A stretch of DNA of 64,000 nt from Porphyra umbilicalis (taxonomy: Eukaryota; Rhodophyta; Bangiophyceae; Bangiales; Bangiaceae), in the NCBI GenBank assembly GCA_002049455.2, contig KV918768.1:434001-498000 (forward strand), written 5' to 3'. Positions 36,433 to 47,329 of the stretch are shown piece by piece. How positions within the stretch are numbered: position 1 is the first letter of the stretch; every line of letters begins with the position of its first letter. Position numbers and translations under genes: made by a program. The notes beneath the pieces are model-generated. The model had not been told where the DNA came from, ran no database searches, and worked only from the letters and a program-made list of their open reading frames with translations.

Positions 36433-37248
36433 TCAGAGCCGCAGCCGCGCACCGCCAGTGCTGATGTCGCCCGTCGCCCCAGCCGCCACCGCCCGCCGCC
36501 AGCGCCGCCGCCGCCCGCCACCATTGCTACCGCCGCCGCTTACAGTCAACGCGGGCGATCCGCCAGGCTGTCTCGCAGAAGGCGGGAGCGGTGCTCCATC
36601 GTTGAAGATGTCGAACTGAGCCAACGCTTTCTGAAGGGAGATGAACGGGCTTCACCAAATGCGGTCTGCCACCTGGTCGAACACGTTGTCCATAGCGTAC
36701 GTGTACGACGAGTCCTATGTCGCAGCGTGAACAGCTGCGGCGTGTGCAGCCTTCTTGTTCGCCACCTCGCCGTTAACGCTAACAACAGCATCCGCAGCAC
36801 TGGCGTACGTCTCAGCGTCCGTTTGCGGCCCCAGTGTGCCCGCCCGGCTTGCATGCGCTTGGGCCAAAACGTACCCAATCTACTTCCCAGCGTGCACGGA
36901 CATAGCGTTCGCCCCGTTAGCTTGCGCCACCGCCGCGCCGGAGTAGTCGCGTCAGTTCCTCGGCAGCAGCCGCGCAAGCGGCACCACAACCGTTGCTACC
37001 TACGCGGCCGCCGTCGTCGGTTCCAGCGCCGCCAGCGCCGCGGCCCGTATCTTCTCCAACGCAGTATGGCTTTCCGCTTCCTCCCACGCGGCCTCGACGT
37101 CCGTGCTGGTAGACGCTGCCGGCAGCACACCCAGAGCTTCGGGTGCGGCGTTCGCCTGCGCAGCCGGCGCTGCCGGCACCACCGCCGCTACGGCGGCGCT
37201 GCCGGCGCCGCGAAGGCGGCTGGCGCCGCTGCAGCCAGTGCTGCACAA
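36433..37248 (-). pseudogene. Decayed coding sequence with five in-frame stops
   Basis: One minus-strand frame reads like protein across 816 bp but is broken by TAG, TGA, TAG, TAG and TGA. Recognisable pieces are STSTDVEAAWEEAESHTALE, QAHASRAGTLGPQTDAETYA, SAADAVVSVNGEVANKKAAH, TYAMDNVFDQVADRIW and SLQKALAQFDIFNDGAPLPP. The mixture of TAG and TGA argues against a simple alternative code and for pseudogene decay. The encoded protein was Ala-rich and probably helical. I do not recognise it. Confidence 0.5.
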
Positions 37249-38300
37249 GCAAGCGGGGCGAGGGCTGGCTCTTATGTGGGCAGGGGGGCCGTGGCTTCAG
37301 TGCAGAATGCGGAAAAGCACAACATCAGTGGGGGGGATGGGGGGGGGACGGAGAAGAAGAAGTGCAATAGGGAGGAGGGGGGGCGAGCGGCAGTAGCGCT
37401 ACTGATGGCCGCACAGTTCCCCCTAGCGGATATGCCGCTTTGCAGTGAGTGGCCCACACGCCCTCTCTTCGGCACGCTCTTACAAGCTCGATACGAGAGA
37501 CAAAGCGATTGGACACTATCCCATACGCAAGAGTCTCGAGGACTTCCGTAAATGCGCCGGATGACAGGAGGCTGGTGGAACTGAAAGTCAGCCAATCCAC
37601 TTCTCCTGCCTGGTTGATCCGATGATCCGATGATGCGCCATTCATGATACCAGCAGCTGGTCGGTTCTAGTCCATGGCGTCAGGTACCGCCACCCGCGGC
37701 CACAAAGTCAGGTCTTTCGTGCTTCTCGTTCTACAGGCAGCCATCTCACTGCTAGCTGGATTCTGCTGGCCTGTCACGTGAATGCCGGCACGACAACATA
37801 TTTTCTTCTATGGAACATATGGCACCAGTGCTTTTCTGCCCTCAGCATCCGGGATGGCTGGGTGGCAAGTGTGCAGCAAGCACGCATCGCCGATGCCCTC
37901 GTTCTCCAAGAGATGTACCCAAACGCTCATAACCATCAATATACCCTCGTACGACAGCACAGCTACGCTTTTTCTCATTAATGTTCTTCTTTCCTTGAGC
38001 GAACCGTTCCCGAAAACTCGATGACGAGAGCATCTCTTTCACTCTGCACGCCTTATTAGTCCGCCCGGCCTTGGCGGATAACGCGCAACGCAGGATGTTT
38101 GACCGTGCCTGCGTCGCATGCCAGATGTCATGGTCAGCCGGAAATTCAAGCACGTTGGCCTCGCGGTTCAGCGTGGCGCTGAGCATGGTGTAGTCGTCGC
38201 CCTCCACGCTCACCTGCGCCATGTTCTAAGACGTCGCCTCCACCGGTGGCTTGCACAATTACGGCAAGTGAGCGTGCAACACGTGGAGCTTCTTAACATA
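37249..38300. other. Intergenic stretch, no gene supported
   Basis: Only short ORFs are present on both strands. A G-run patch lies at 37330-37385. Nothing is recognised. Confidence 0.4.
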
Positions 38301-38729
38301 TTGCTGATCCCCCAATTTTGTCCTCATCGGCCAAGACCGGGACTGCTTCGTAAAACAGGCCAACCATTCGTGTAGAACAGCATCAAACAGCTTCTGAGTG
38401 CGTATCTACGACGCGCCGTTCGCTGTCCAACCGCCAGGTCCGTGCAGAATCGAGATTATCCGCTTTCTTGCGATATTCTTCCTTTCTCAGTCGTCTCATG
38501 GGGTAAAGTAGCCCAGTGCAGATTCATATCAGGATTTGCTGCGAGATTCTCAGATAATCTCAGAAATACGAGTGCGCCGATGGTGCGTTGGCGGGCCGTA
38601 CGGGCTCATTCTGGAAAGATGGGACCCGACATGCATTGCTGTTGCTCCACTTGGCCAATCGCAAACGTCCCTGCATTGCTGTTGCACTCCCGGTCTCTGG
38701 CGATGAGGACAAAATTGGGGGATCAGCAA
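38301..38729. mobile_element. 429-bp MITE, same family as 2499-2877
   Basis: The left end TTGCTGATCCCCCAATTTTG + TCCTCATCG and right end CGATGAGGACAAAATTGGGG + GATCAGCAA are perfect inverted repeats of at least 29 bp. TA flanks both ends (38299-38300 and 38730-38731). It shares the terminal sequence and an internal AATCGAGATTATC segment with the copy inside the minisatellite. It is non-coding. Confidence 0.88.
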
Positions 38730-38731
38730 TA

Positions 38732-39050
38732 GTGCTTGGTCTTGTTCTTGACCGGATTGTGCATCTTTTCTGTCTTGACCATTTTTTCACTATCGTCCGC
38801 CCTGCCATCGAGCCTCTCCGCTTTGACTCGCGCGACGCCCTCCAGGTACAGTTGGCTGCATGCAAGGGAGAGAAACAGCCCCGGCTGCCCGACTGAGGCC
38901 CGTTCGCATTTCCGCGTTATGCTCCTCGGTATAAACATGATGCCGGTGTCCTTGGTCGAGCCCGCTATGCGGGCCATATAATGTTATGACATAGGCGAGC
39001 TACTCACGTACTTCATATCGCTATAACGCCGTGTACATTCCAGGAATAGA
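38732..39050. other. Short intergenic stretch
   Basis: No feature is recognised between the MITE and the SAP-domain ORF. A Harbinger TIR could lie here, but I could not define one. Confidence 0.4.
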
Positions 39051-39889
39051 TTGATGCCTGGTCCATCCATTTTGAGACTTGAAGTTGATTCCCGTCGTTC
39101 AATGTTGCACCACCCGACGACGGACACGGCAGAACCCTCTCAGAGCGACCCAGTCACCGCCCATTTCCCCAACCGAGTGCAGTCCACCCCCCCCGCTACC
39201 AGTTCAGAACTCTCCCCCCCTGCCGCTCGTTGTTCCGTCTTCCGACCGGGTATGGCATCTCTAGTGACGGTAAAGCGGCTCAAGGAGGAGCTGAGGCGTC
39301 GCGGCTTGCCAATGTATGGCGAAAAAAGCGTGCTATTGGAGCGGTGTCGCGAAAACGGGGCATATGTTCTGCACCGGACAAACCTGACCGTTCCCCGCGG
39401 AGCTTGGATTCCCCGCCCGCCTCTACTGGTGTCATGCGGCCGGATGTGCTTCCCGTGATTGTGGCGCCTACAGGCCCCAGTGACACGCCCGACACTGCTT
39501 CGGCGGCAGGGACACCACGTGTCGTGGAAGCGGGCGGCCCGCCACGTGCTGCGCCGGCGGCAGCAGCCGCTATATCGCCGGCGGTTGGCCCGACCGCTGA
39601 TGCGGTGGCGGGATCTCCCGACCTCAGGTCCGACCGCTCGCAATCGCCGCGCCGCCCACGCTGGCAAGCACTCACCGCATCATTTAGTGCCAAGGATACC
39701 CCCGGTCTGACACGATCATTGCCAAACGGAGCGCCAACGGCAGCCGCTGCAACGGAATGCGTTCAAAAAACTTTGTGCAGTCGAAAGCGTGCTCGAACGA
39801 GGCTGGGGCGCTTCGCAAACGGCACCCTCAAAGGCCGCCAAAAGACGCCCCACCTCCATAGCAGCATCCCGATACCTTGTTCAATATAG
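39051..39889 (+). pseudogene. SAP-domain ORF, probably the accessory gene of the Harbinger element
   Basis: From the ATG at 39252 the frame encodes a SAP-type DNA-binding helix-extended loop-helix (VTVKRLKEELRRRGLPMYGE + KSVLLERC), then the reading shifts near 39340-39360 to the frame open until 39889. The second part is Pro/Ala/Ser-rich (PTGPSDTPDTASAAGTPRVV) with a basic patch. It converges on the transposase gene, and its last 127 bp overlap the transposase 3' end in antisense, so the true stop is probably upstream. SAP domains bind AT-rich DNA. A role as element-encoded DNA-binding partner is inference from position. Confidence 0.5.
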
Positions 39890-40710
39890 ACGCGCAGAGA
39901 AGACAGGTAGAAATGGAACGCATCTCGCCACCGATAGCCTTGCCCGACACCTGGCCGCGGGACCGCCAAACCCTCGCGGGCAGCGTACGCTCCATCGGCA
40001 GCAATCCTGTGCCCGTCTCGAGTCATATCGAGCGTCAACACGCTGTCGCGGTCAGACAGTTGCCGACCCAGAGATGTTCTCGAGAAGGCCGTGGAGTCGA
40101 CTGTTACGCCAGGACTGGAACACGCCATCCAACAAAACTTGTACTCGGAATCGCTAATGGCTTGATTTTTCAGAGCGTAGAAGCTCTTCCTTGTACAGTA
40201 GTGTTCGACACGCGGTGCGTCCGTCGCGAGAGGCTGCTCCTTCTCGACCGCAATCTCGTCTACTGCCTCACGGACGTTGCCAAATGGGGAGTTTCGACGG
40301 CTTCGCAACCCCGGCGCGTACGCCAGCCGACGTGGGGAGCTGCTCAACTGGAAGTCCATTTCCAAAAAGGGTGTCGAGTTTACGGCATCGACGACATCCC
40401 AAAGAGCACAATGGACAGTACAGGTATGCACTCCCAAAGTAGCAAAATTATCCAGGTAGCTCCCGCCGCCGAAGTCGAGAAGCACAATGGCGATCCGCAC
40501 CTCAGGCGGCGCACCGCGGTGAGGAAGACGCGGCCGCAAGCGGTCAGCCAGGTCGTAGAAGGCATCGGCAGACATGCGCATAGCGATCTCAAAGTGGAGG
40601 CCGTAGCTCGCCCAGATGTCGGAAAATGAGACATGGCGACGGGGGTGACTAGTGGGCGTGGAAAGTTTACCCCCCCCCCCCTCGAGCTCTCCCCGCCACC
40701 ATGACCCCAA
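39763..40710 (-). CDS. PIF/Harbinger (HARBI1-like) DDE_4 transposase
   Basis: This is a 315-codon uninterrupted ORF. Residues 28-60 (SDIWASYGLHFEIAMRMSAD) and 70-110 fit the N-terminal helical part of Harbinger transposases. The DDE_Tnp_4 core follows: AVDEIAV with D151, the RKSFYALKNQ motif, SSPGVTVDSTAF with D205, AADGAY with D239, and YLSSLRVYIEQGIGMLLWRW with E277, then FWRPLRVPF and a terminal RLHKVF where relatives usually have LHN. The first Asp is followed by Glu, where DG is usual. The acidic residues are kept, but several substitutions (FHF for FNF, VTVDS for a THDS-type motif) suggest early decay. It cuts and pastes DNA in the nucleus if active. The start at 40710 may not be original. 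Confidence 0.7.
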   Translation of the reverse strand: MGSWWRGELEGGGGKLSTPTSHPRRHVSFSDIWASYGLHFEIAMRMSADAFYDLADRLRPRLPHRGAPPEVRIAIVLLDFGGGSYLDNFATLGVHTCTVHCALWDVVDAVNSTPFLEMDFQLSSSPRRLAYAPGLRSRRNSPFGNVREAVDEIAVEKEQPLATDAPRVEHYCTRKSFYALKNQAISDSEYKFCWMACSSPGVTVDSTAFSRTSLGRQLSDRDSVLTLDMTRDGHRIAADGAYAAREGLAVPRPGVGQGYRWRDAFHFYLSSLRVYIEQGIGMLLWRWGVFWRPLRVPFAKRPSLVRARFRLHKVF

Positions 40711-42229
40711 CTATCCCGCCGACCACCTCGAGCAGGCATCGTGGTGTGACGTACTCGACACCACTTCACTCTTGCGCACGTAGTCTCCCCGGAAACCACT
40801 CTCCCCACAAGCACACGCCAGTAATGCGGCCGCACAAGAACAATACAACGCAAACTCAACCACTCGACACTCTTCAGGTCCTGGCGCACGCGCCGCCTTG
40901 ACCGACACTCCATCGTCTTGCACCAGGCCCGCTTTCCACCGTCGGGTAGGGGCAATCGAGAAGAAGGAGAAGATGCCACCGCCGCCGTGGCAGGCGTCGG
41001 CCACAAAGTTGTTGTCGATGCACGAACGGGGAAGTAGATGGGTGACAGCACGCAAGAAACGCGGCCGTTGCGGTGGCGCACGTGGTGTGGTGGGGGGGGG
41101 GGCGGGTGGCAAATGATGAGGAGCGTCGTGGACGAACGGGGACGCCTATGTAGTCCGTCGTATGGGGCACAAGAAAAAGGCGTGCACAAAGAGAGGAGCA
41201 CACCAAGCGACGTGTGGACGCCGCACGCGCCCACACCCGCGCGCGCGCGCCAGCAGCCGTCAAGAATTTCTCACGATGAGCATAGACAGCAGCCACGACG
41301 TGACTGGCAACACGCGCGGATGCTGCACAGCACGAACAGCAATCGAGACAGAAACGAGCGCGCTCCTCTCTGTGGTAAAAGCAGGGTGGTGAGCTGCATT
41401 CCGTGATCGCCGGGCCGCACGGTACGCAATCGCGTGCAGACTGCCTTCGATCCCCCCCCTCACGAGCGGCATATACGCAGGGATGGGTGGATCGGGCACC
41501 ATGGGTGCCGAACCCGCGTGGCGTGGCCATTGAGGGGGGGCTCGGCGCCCGCCCGCCGATGGTACACTGCTCGTTGTGTGTCCAGAAGGGGGCTGTCGCA
41601 CGCACACGCGACGAGCTCACACGCACCCTGTGCACACAGTGGTCTGTGCGCGGACGGTGCGGGCGCGAAACCGTTCTGGCGCGGCCGCTGGAGGGTGCGG
41701 CGCGCCGCCGCCGACGGCGAACCACCTCACGATGCGCCCTAGAGGGGTGTGTGGCACGCGCACACGCTGTGGGCCCCCACGGGCGCCATGCACGCCGGCG
41801 TCGATCAATCGGGCATTCGCTCGTAGTGTGGCTGCGCCCACGCGCAGCTCCCGTCGGGGTGCCGAACCGCCACCACCTGGTTGGCTGGCGGTCAGCGCCC
41901 CTGCGCAAGAATCTGATCCTGGAGTGTCATAAGCCTTGGAATGACACCGCATTCTGACTGGTCAAAGTGCACCTTTCCGGAGGGTCCCCCGTGGCATGCA
42001 GAGCGTACAACTTGCACCGGACAACAGCGCCCAGATCAATGGACCGCCATCATCACGAAGCAGTCGAACTCTCAGAGTTACAGTATTTATGGTAGACCAC
42101 TGCGCTCCAGCAGCCGATCTAGTTCAGAAAATTGCATGATCAGCGTAGTTATTGGTGTCCTCAGTTGGCCCTCAGCAGGGTCGAAGCGGTTTGCCAAGGT
42201 TGTTGAATCATCCTAGTCACCTTGGGCAC
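40711..42229. other. Intergenic stretch, no gene supported
   Basis: A minus-strand frame of 344 codons (41908-40874) and plus-strand frames over the same DNA are open, but Arg/Thr/Ser-rich and unrecognised. CGCGCG runs occur near 41240. The N-terminal part or TIR of the Harbinger element may lie in the first few hundred bases. Confidence 0.35.
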
Positions 42230-42750
42230 GACCTCCGACGACCCCACCGGACCCGATCAGCCCCCACCCCACCCCACCCAATCGCACCCGATCCCACGCC
42301 GCCCCACGCCGCCCCACGCAACCCGCGCCACCCCACCCCATGCCATTGCACCCGCGCCATCCCACCCACGCCACACGGCCTACGCCACTCGCGCCACGCC
42401 ACCCCACCCGCGCCACACCGCCACACCCCACCCGACGCCACGCCACGCCACGCCGCCATACCTCACCCAACGCCACGCTACGCCACCCCGCCCCACCCCA
42501 CCCGCTCAACCCCACCCCATCCCACCCCAACCCACCCCACTCCACTCCACCCAACCCCGCCCCACCCCACCCGCTCAGCCCCATCACACCCCACCCTGCC
42601 CGCACCACCCACACCACGCCACCCCACCAACCCCACCCCACCCCACCCCACCACACCCCAAAACATACCACCCCACCCCACCCTACCCGCTTAACCCCAC
42701 CACACCCCACTCCACCCCACCCCACGCACCCCACCTCACCCCTGAACATA
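42230..42750. repeat. CCCAC-type low-complexity array
   Basis: About 520 bp of degenerate CCCAC, CCCCACGCC and CACCCCACC units on the plus strand. The minus strand is therefore a string of GGGGTGG blocks with high G-quadruplex potential. A G-rich array of the same kind in opposite orientation lies at 62545-62842. ORFs here are Pro/His/Thr or Gly/Trp/Val strings and not genes. Confidence 0.85.
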
Positions 42751-43960
42751 GTTAGTCTTCTGTTGTCATTGGTGTAAAGAGCGTCAATTGTTTCGTACAT
42801 AATTATGTCGTCGGGCCAGGAATGCCGACCAACCCGCACTCCACGTAAAGGCCGTGCCATGAAATCCGTAAATACGTACAAAACACTGGCCCACTGGCTG
42901 GAATCGAGGGTGAACACTGACCCTGTTTAACGATAAGCAATCCGGGGTGGTCGAGGACGGACGGACAGCAATAGCCTTCAACCGTCTTTGAGAGAGTAGA
43001 TACCATGCGAGGCTGGAAATGCGGATAGGCCTGACACATGGCATATTGCATTCTGTTCCAGCTCAGACCGGCAAAATTGGGCAGACTGCAACAGAGCAGA
43101 GTCATGGATGGCAAAAGTTGAAATTCTTGGCGGAGGACTTCGATCAATCTATCGATTGATTGAAAAATCTATATTTTTTAGATTAATCGAACATTCATCG
43201 ATCTCTTTATTCCGGTCTCTTCTCTGCCCAACGCCGACTGGATCAACCGACGCCGAGGCGACCGTCATCACCTGCTACCGCCCATTATCCGCATCTGTAC
43301 CACGAGAGCTCCCCGCCAGTACACCGGTCCCGCCGCCGATGCCCCGCACACCCCAACAGGCGCCACAGCTGGCCCCCGCAAAGACGGCGCGGCCTGCGGA
43401 GGTGGAGGGGGCGCCGGCGCCGCAAATGCAACCGGCTCCTTCGCGGCTTATTGCTTCTGTTTCGCTACCGGCATGGGCCGCGCTCGCACTGGGGGCGGTC
43501 AGGCGGCGGTGGCGCCTGAAAAAGCAGCAACTGCATCTCTGCCGGTCGCCGTCGACCGCGCGGCTGCGCGGTGCCGCCCGTGGCACCTGTTAGTAGCCGA
43601 AGAAAGATACCAGCGCCGAAAGCCAGTGCGAGGAGGAGATGGTCGGCAGCATGAGCGACATTCTAGGTCGCCACCTTGCTGGCACTGCGATAAAATTAGA
43701 AAATGTAATAAATGCACGAGATCGGCTCCTTATTTATCGTCGATTAATCGCATATTATTTCATTGGATAAAATGCAACGATTTAATCGTTGCCACCCATC
43801 AGCAGAGTGCTGTTTTTGCAGTGTTGTCTCGGGAAAGCACGTGTAGCTGAAAATCTACTTTGGAGTTGAAACTGGCTTGGGAAATAGGACTTGACTACAA
43901 GCTATGCCACGTGGACTGAACGGTGGAAACGTGAGGTTCAGACAGAGCCACGTCAACATC
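42751..43960. other. Intergenic stretch
   Basis: AT-rich TCGATT/AATCGA motifs are concentrated at 43140-43205 and 43735-43795, flanking a more GC-rich centre. This could be a degenerate inverted-repeat element, but no precise TIR was established. The centre gives a Pro/Ala-rich ORF (43108-43593) of unknown status. Confidence 0.35.
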
Positions 43961-43964
43961 ACGG

Positions 43965-44690
43965 GTGCTCCTCGAGGAGCACCGTGGGCGAGGCCTCGCC
44001 CACGGCACCCACCCCACTCCCGTCAACACCAAAGTCGAAACGCCGCCGACCATCGCGGTGGAGCTTGGCCTGTACGGCAATGTCACGCAGCTGCTTGCCG
44101 ATCACCCCGACGAGGCCGTCGGCACCCCCGCGCTTGATGCCGCCGCCGCTGAGCGGCCGATGATGCTCGGCCTCCCTTAAGGAGCAGCGTCGAAGGCCAC
44201 CACCGACGCTGCCGGCAACCCAGTCATCCACATCCAGCCGCCGCGCTAACTGCGGCATGGTCGCTGTCGCGCTCGTCGAAGGCGTCACCCCCCACGCGCG
44301 CAAGGACGACGGAAACGCCCCTCGCGTGCGTCGGCGGTTGGATCCAGAGCGCCGTCGCCACCGCGCGCCTGCACGGGTGGGTTCTCGCCGACGGGCGCGC
44401 CGATACGGGCGTCGGTGCGCTGGCGGCGGGCCACTGGTGCCACTCGGAGCGCACTGCGGGGAGTCGAGATGGTTGGGGGTCGGCTGGCGATGTTGGTCGA
44501 CGGCGCGGCGGCGTCGGTGGTGGCGGTGCTCGCGGCGGGCGCGCAGGTGGTCGGCCTCGGGCGCGACGGTGTGCGCGTCGTGTCGGTCATTGCGGCGAGT
44601 ACGAGCGGCATTCGCCGCCAACGGGCCGTGTTGTTGCCGCTCGAGCGGCCCATCCTCCCGCAGGAGGAAGCAGTTGCCGTGCGCCGCTGA
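43965..44690 (+). pseudogene. Decayed coding sequence, unidentified
   Basis: Plus-strand frames read as protein in sequence. The first is TPPTIAVELGLYGNVTQLLA + DHPDEAVG up to a stop at 44180. After a frameshift comes GGWIQSAVATARLHGWVLAD + GRADTGVGALAAGHW. After another shift the frame holds MVGGRLAMLVDGAAASVVAV and ends at 44690. Composition suggests a once-continuous gene broken by stops and frameshifts. The antisense 266-codon ORF is Arg-rich and less protein-like. I do not recognise the family. Confidence 0.4.
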
Positions 44691-47329
44691 GAGACACTGG
44701 GTGGGGGACAACGAGATAGTCATATGTGCGCGTAGTGCGTTTGTTTTCTTCACCAGCATCTACGTATGTGGGGTTGGGAAAGGACGGCATTGGGGCGGGC
44801 TTGACGCGCAGCGCTCCAATAGGGAATGGTGCGCCCGCGGCGCGCGATGGCCAAGGCGCCACGCCCTGACCGGCGGCGTGCAACGGCGCAGCATGACTGT
44901 CGCGACGGCAGCGGCGGGGTGCCTGGAAGAAGGGCGATGAATAGCGCCACTCATTCGTGCCTTCCCGCGGGTGTGTCCGACGCGGGCCGGTCGTCTTGCC
45001 AGCCGTCGCCTTTGGCAGTCGGCGCGTTGAGGGGGGCGAAGTGGGCGGCGTCCCCGCCCCCGGTCCACCCACGAATACCTGGATATTGGGGCGCTCCGCG
45101 GCGGGCCTTGATCCGGCGGGTGGCTTTGCGTTGCAGACCAGACGCGGCGGACGCCCCCCTCGCCGGCCGCCCAGCGCCGCGGGACCCGACAAGGGCGGCA
45201 CGCAGGGGGGACAGACGCGCGCCTGACTCCCCCCCAACGCGAGAGCGCAGCGCGTCCGACGCGGCACGAGGAACAGAGGTGCGGTCAGCCGGGACGGCGA
45301 GAGGGCGCGACGCTGAGGGAGCGGACAGACCGACGCAGGCCGCCTCACTCTCGCGCGCAGGCGGGAGATGGCGTTGCAACGCTCCCGCCGGCGGCCCGTG
45401 AGCTGGCGTGGTGCATCTCGCAGCCCAGCCCACCCACGGTACTGGATTTCGCAAAACAACCAATACTACCATGTACACACTTGTGCCCGCTCGTGACGCA
45501 CAAGCACGATCCCTTCCGACGGTTGCCGCCCCAATCTCCACGTGGGGGTGCGCCGGGGCACCGTCGGGCCGCGCGCCGCCGACCGCGGCGCGTGACGCGG
45601 GCCTTGGCGCCGTGCGGTTGGGGACGCGCGGGGCCCCCGAGCGGCTACACACCGCCGCGGCCGCCTCGGCATGCGAGGCGGCGGTCGGGCGCCGCCAGCC
45701 CCCTCGCACCGCGAGCGTCTCGCGCGGGGCGCGCGCCCACGGTGGCGCGCCGCGGCGTGTGCCGCCGCGCCACGGTCGCCGCCGCGTGCGGCGGCCGCTG
45801 CCGGGCGTTGCCACACGGACGGCGGCAGCCACGCGGCAAGGGGGGGGGCACTCTGCGCGTACCTGCAGCATGTCGTGCGGGCGGTCGGTCGCCGCCGCCG
45901 CGTCGACCCCGTGTCGCCCGCGCGGGCGTGCTCGTCGGCCTCACCCCGCGCGTTGCCCGCCCACGCGGCGGGTGGACGAGGGGGCAGCGGCGGCCGACGT
46001 CCCGACGGGGCGGGCCACGGCGCGGGCATCAGCCGCCGCTACGGCGGGCGGCCGCCGTGGCGGCGCGCGCCGTTCCCAGCAGGCGAGGCGCCCGCCCCCA
46101 CCTCTGTTGACCACCCTGCTTGTTGCATGGTGCACCTCGCCCTATGGTCGTGCCCGCGCCGGCGGTGGTCGGCTCGGCGTCGCGGGGGCGGCGGCGAGTG
46201 CGGCGGCTGTCGGCCGGCGGCCGCCACGGGCGGGCTGCGGGAGGGGGGTCGGGGCCCGCTGCGCTGCATCCCCCGCACCGCGGGCACGCCCGACGGGGCG
46301 TCGGCGGCGCGGGCCTTTTGGTTTTCACCAAACAAGCGCACCGCGCTGCTCGATTTCGTCCATACGTGCAAGGGCAAAAAGCCACAGGGTGCGGTACCGC
46401 ACGGCGTACACCATTCCCCGCAGATGCCCCCTCGGCGCGGAGGCGGCGCTCGTCAATCTCCCCACGTCTCCCACCGCCCGCCGCCGACGGGTAGACGCGC
46501 GAGCGCCTGACAGCGGTTCCGACCGCCTGATCCGCGCCCACCCCCCTCCGTCCCGGTGTGAGCGGCGCGCGGCGCGGCGCGCAGCCAAACCCCCGCGGCG
46601 CGCGCCGTGGCGGCGCCGCGGGCGCCCGGCGGCGCCCGCATCACCCCCCGCCCCCCCCCTATCAGAGGGGCGACGGGCGCCGCCGCCGACACTGGCGCGC
46701 CCCCCACCATCCGCCAAAGGTGTGTCCCGACGGCGCCGCGGCGCTCCGCCCTGACACCGCCGCCGCCACCCCCGTCGGCCGCGGCCGCCCAACGGGGAAG
46801 GCCCACCCACCTCGGCGGGCGCCCGCGTCGGCGGCGGCGGGACCCCCGCGCCCAAGGGGCGCGACCGACCGACGGGCGCCCCGCCATTGGGCGGCGCCCC
46901 CGCGCCAATGCGGGGGACCCTGCGGCGGCGGCGGGGGCGGCGGCGGGTCGGCTCCCTCCCCCGGCGTCGTTGCTGCGCGCCGCCGCGCGCGGGCGGGGGG
47001 CCGACGTCGGCGGCGTGCCCGCCCGCTGGCGGGGGGGGGGGGGCGCCCGCGCCGGCGTGCCCGCCGCCGAGGCGCCCGCGTCGGCGCGGCCGATCGGCGG
47101 TCCCGTGCTACAAGAGCAGACGGCGGGGGGCGTCCCCCTCCCATCGGCCGGCGGTGGTGGTGAGCGCAGCACAAGGCCCCCGACGAGCGCGTCCTTTTCG
47201 ACGCCACCACCATCGCCGTGGCCGCCCTCTCTGGCACGCCCGTCTTCCTCTGTGCGGCGTCCACGCCCCCTGACCCCCCCTCCCCCCCCCCCGCCCTCCG
47301 TGCGCGCGTGGCGCCCCCCCAGTGGCGCC
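44691..47329. other. Very GC-rich DNA upstream of the vWA gene, no gene supported
   Basis: All frames are open over hundreds of codons as Arg/Ala/Pro/Gly text. None of the frames (for example minus 45871-44951, plus 45408-46754) has a recognisable domain. The last about 100 bp before 47330 is C-rich and ends in GTGGCGCCATGG, a good translation-start context for the vWA gene. Genes could be hidden here by homopolymer frameshifts. Confidence 0.4.

Noticed and set aside
42217-42917. Gly/Trp/Val-rich minus ORF of 234 codons
   Set aside because: Direct translation of the CCCAC low-complexity array.
44951-45871. 306-codon minus ORF in GC-rich DNA
   Set aside because: Stop-poor composition explains its length; no motif, and competing ORFs exist in every frame.
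46607-47329. N-terminal extension of the vWA protein in the same frame
   Set aside because: The extension is Arg/Ala/Pro text; the ATG at 47330 has a good context and is followed at once by a signal peptide.
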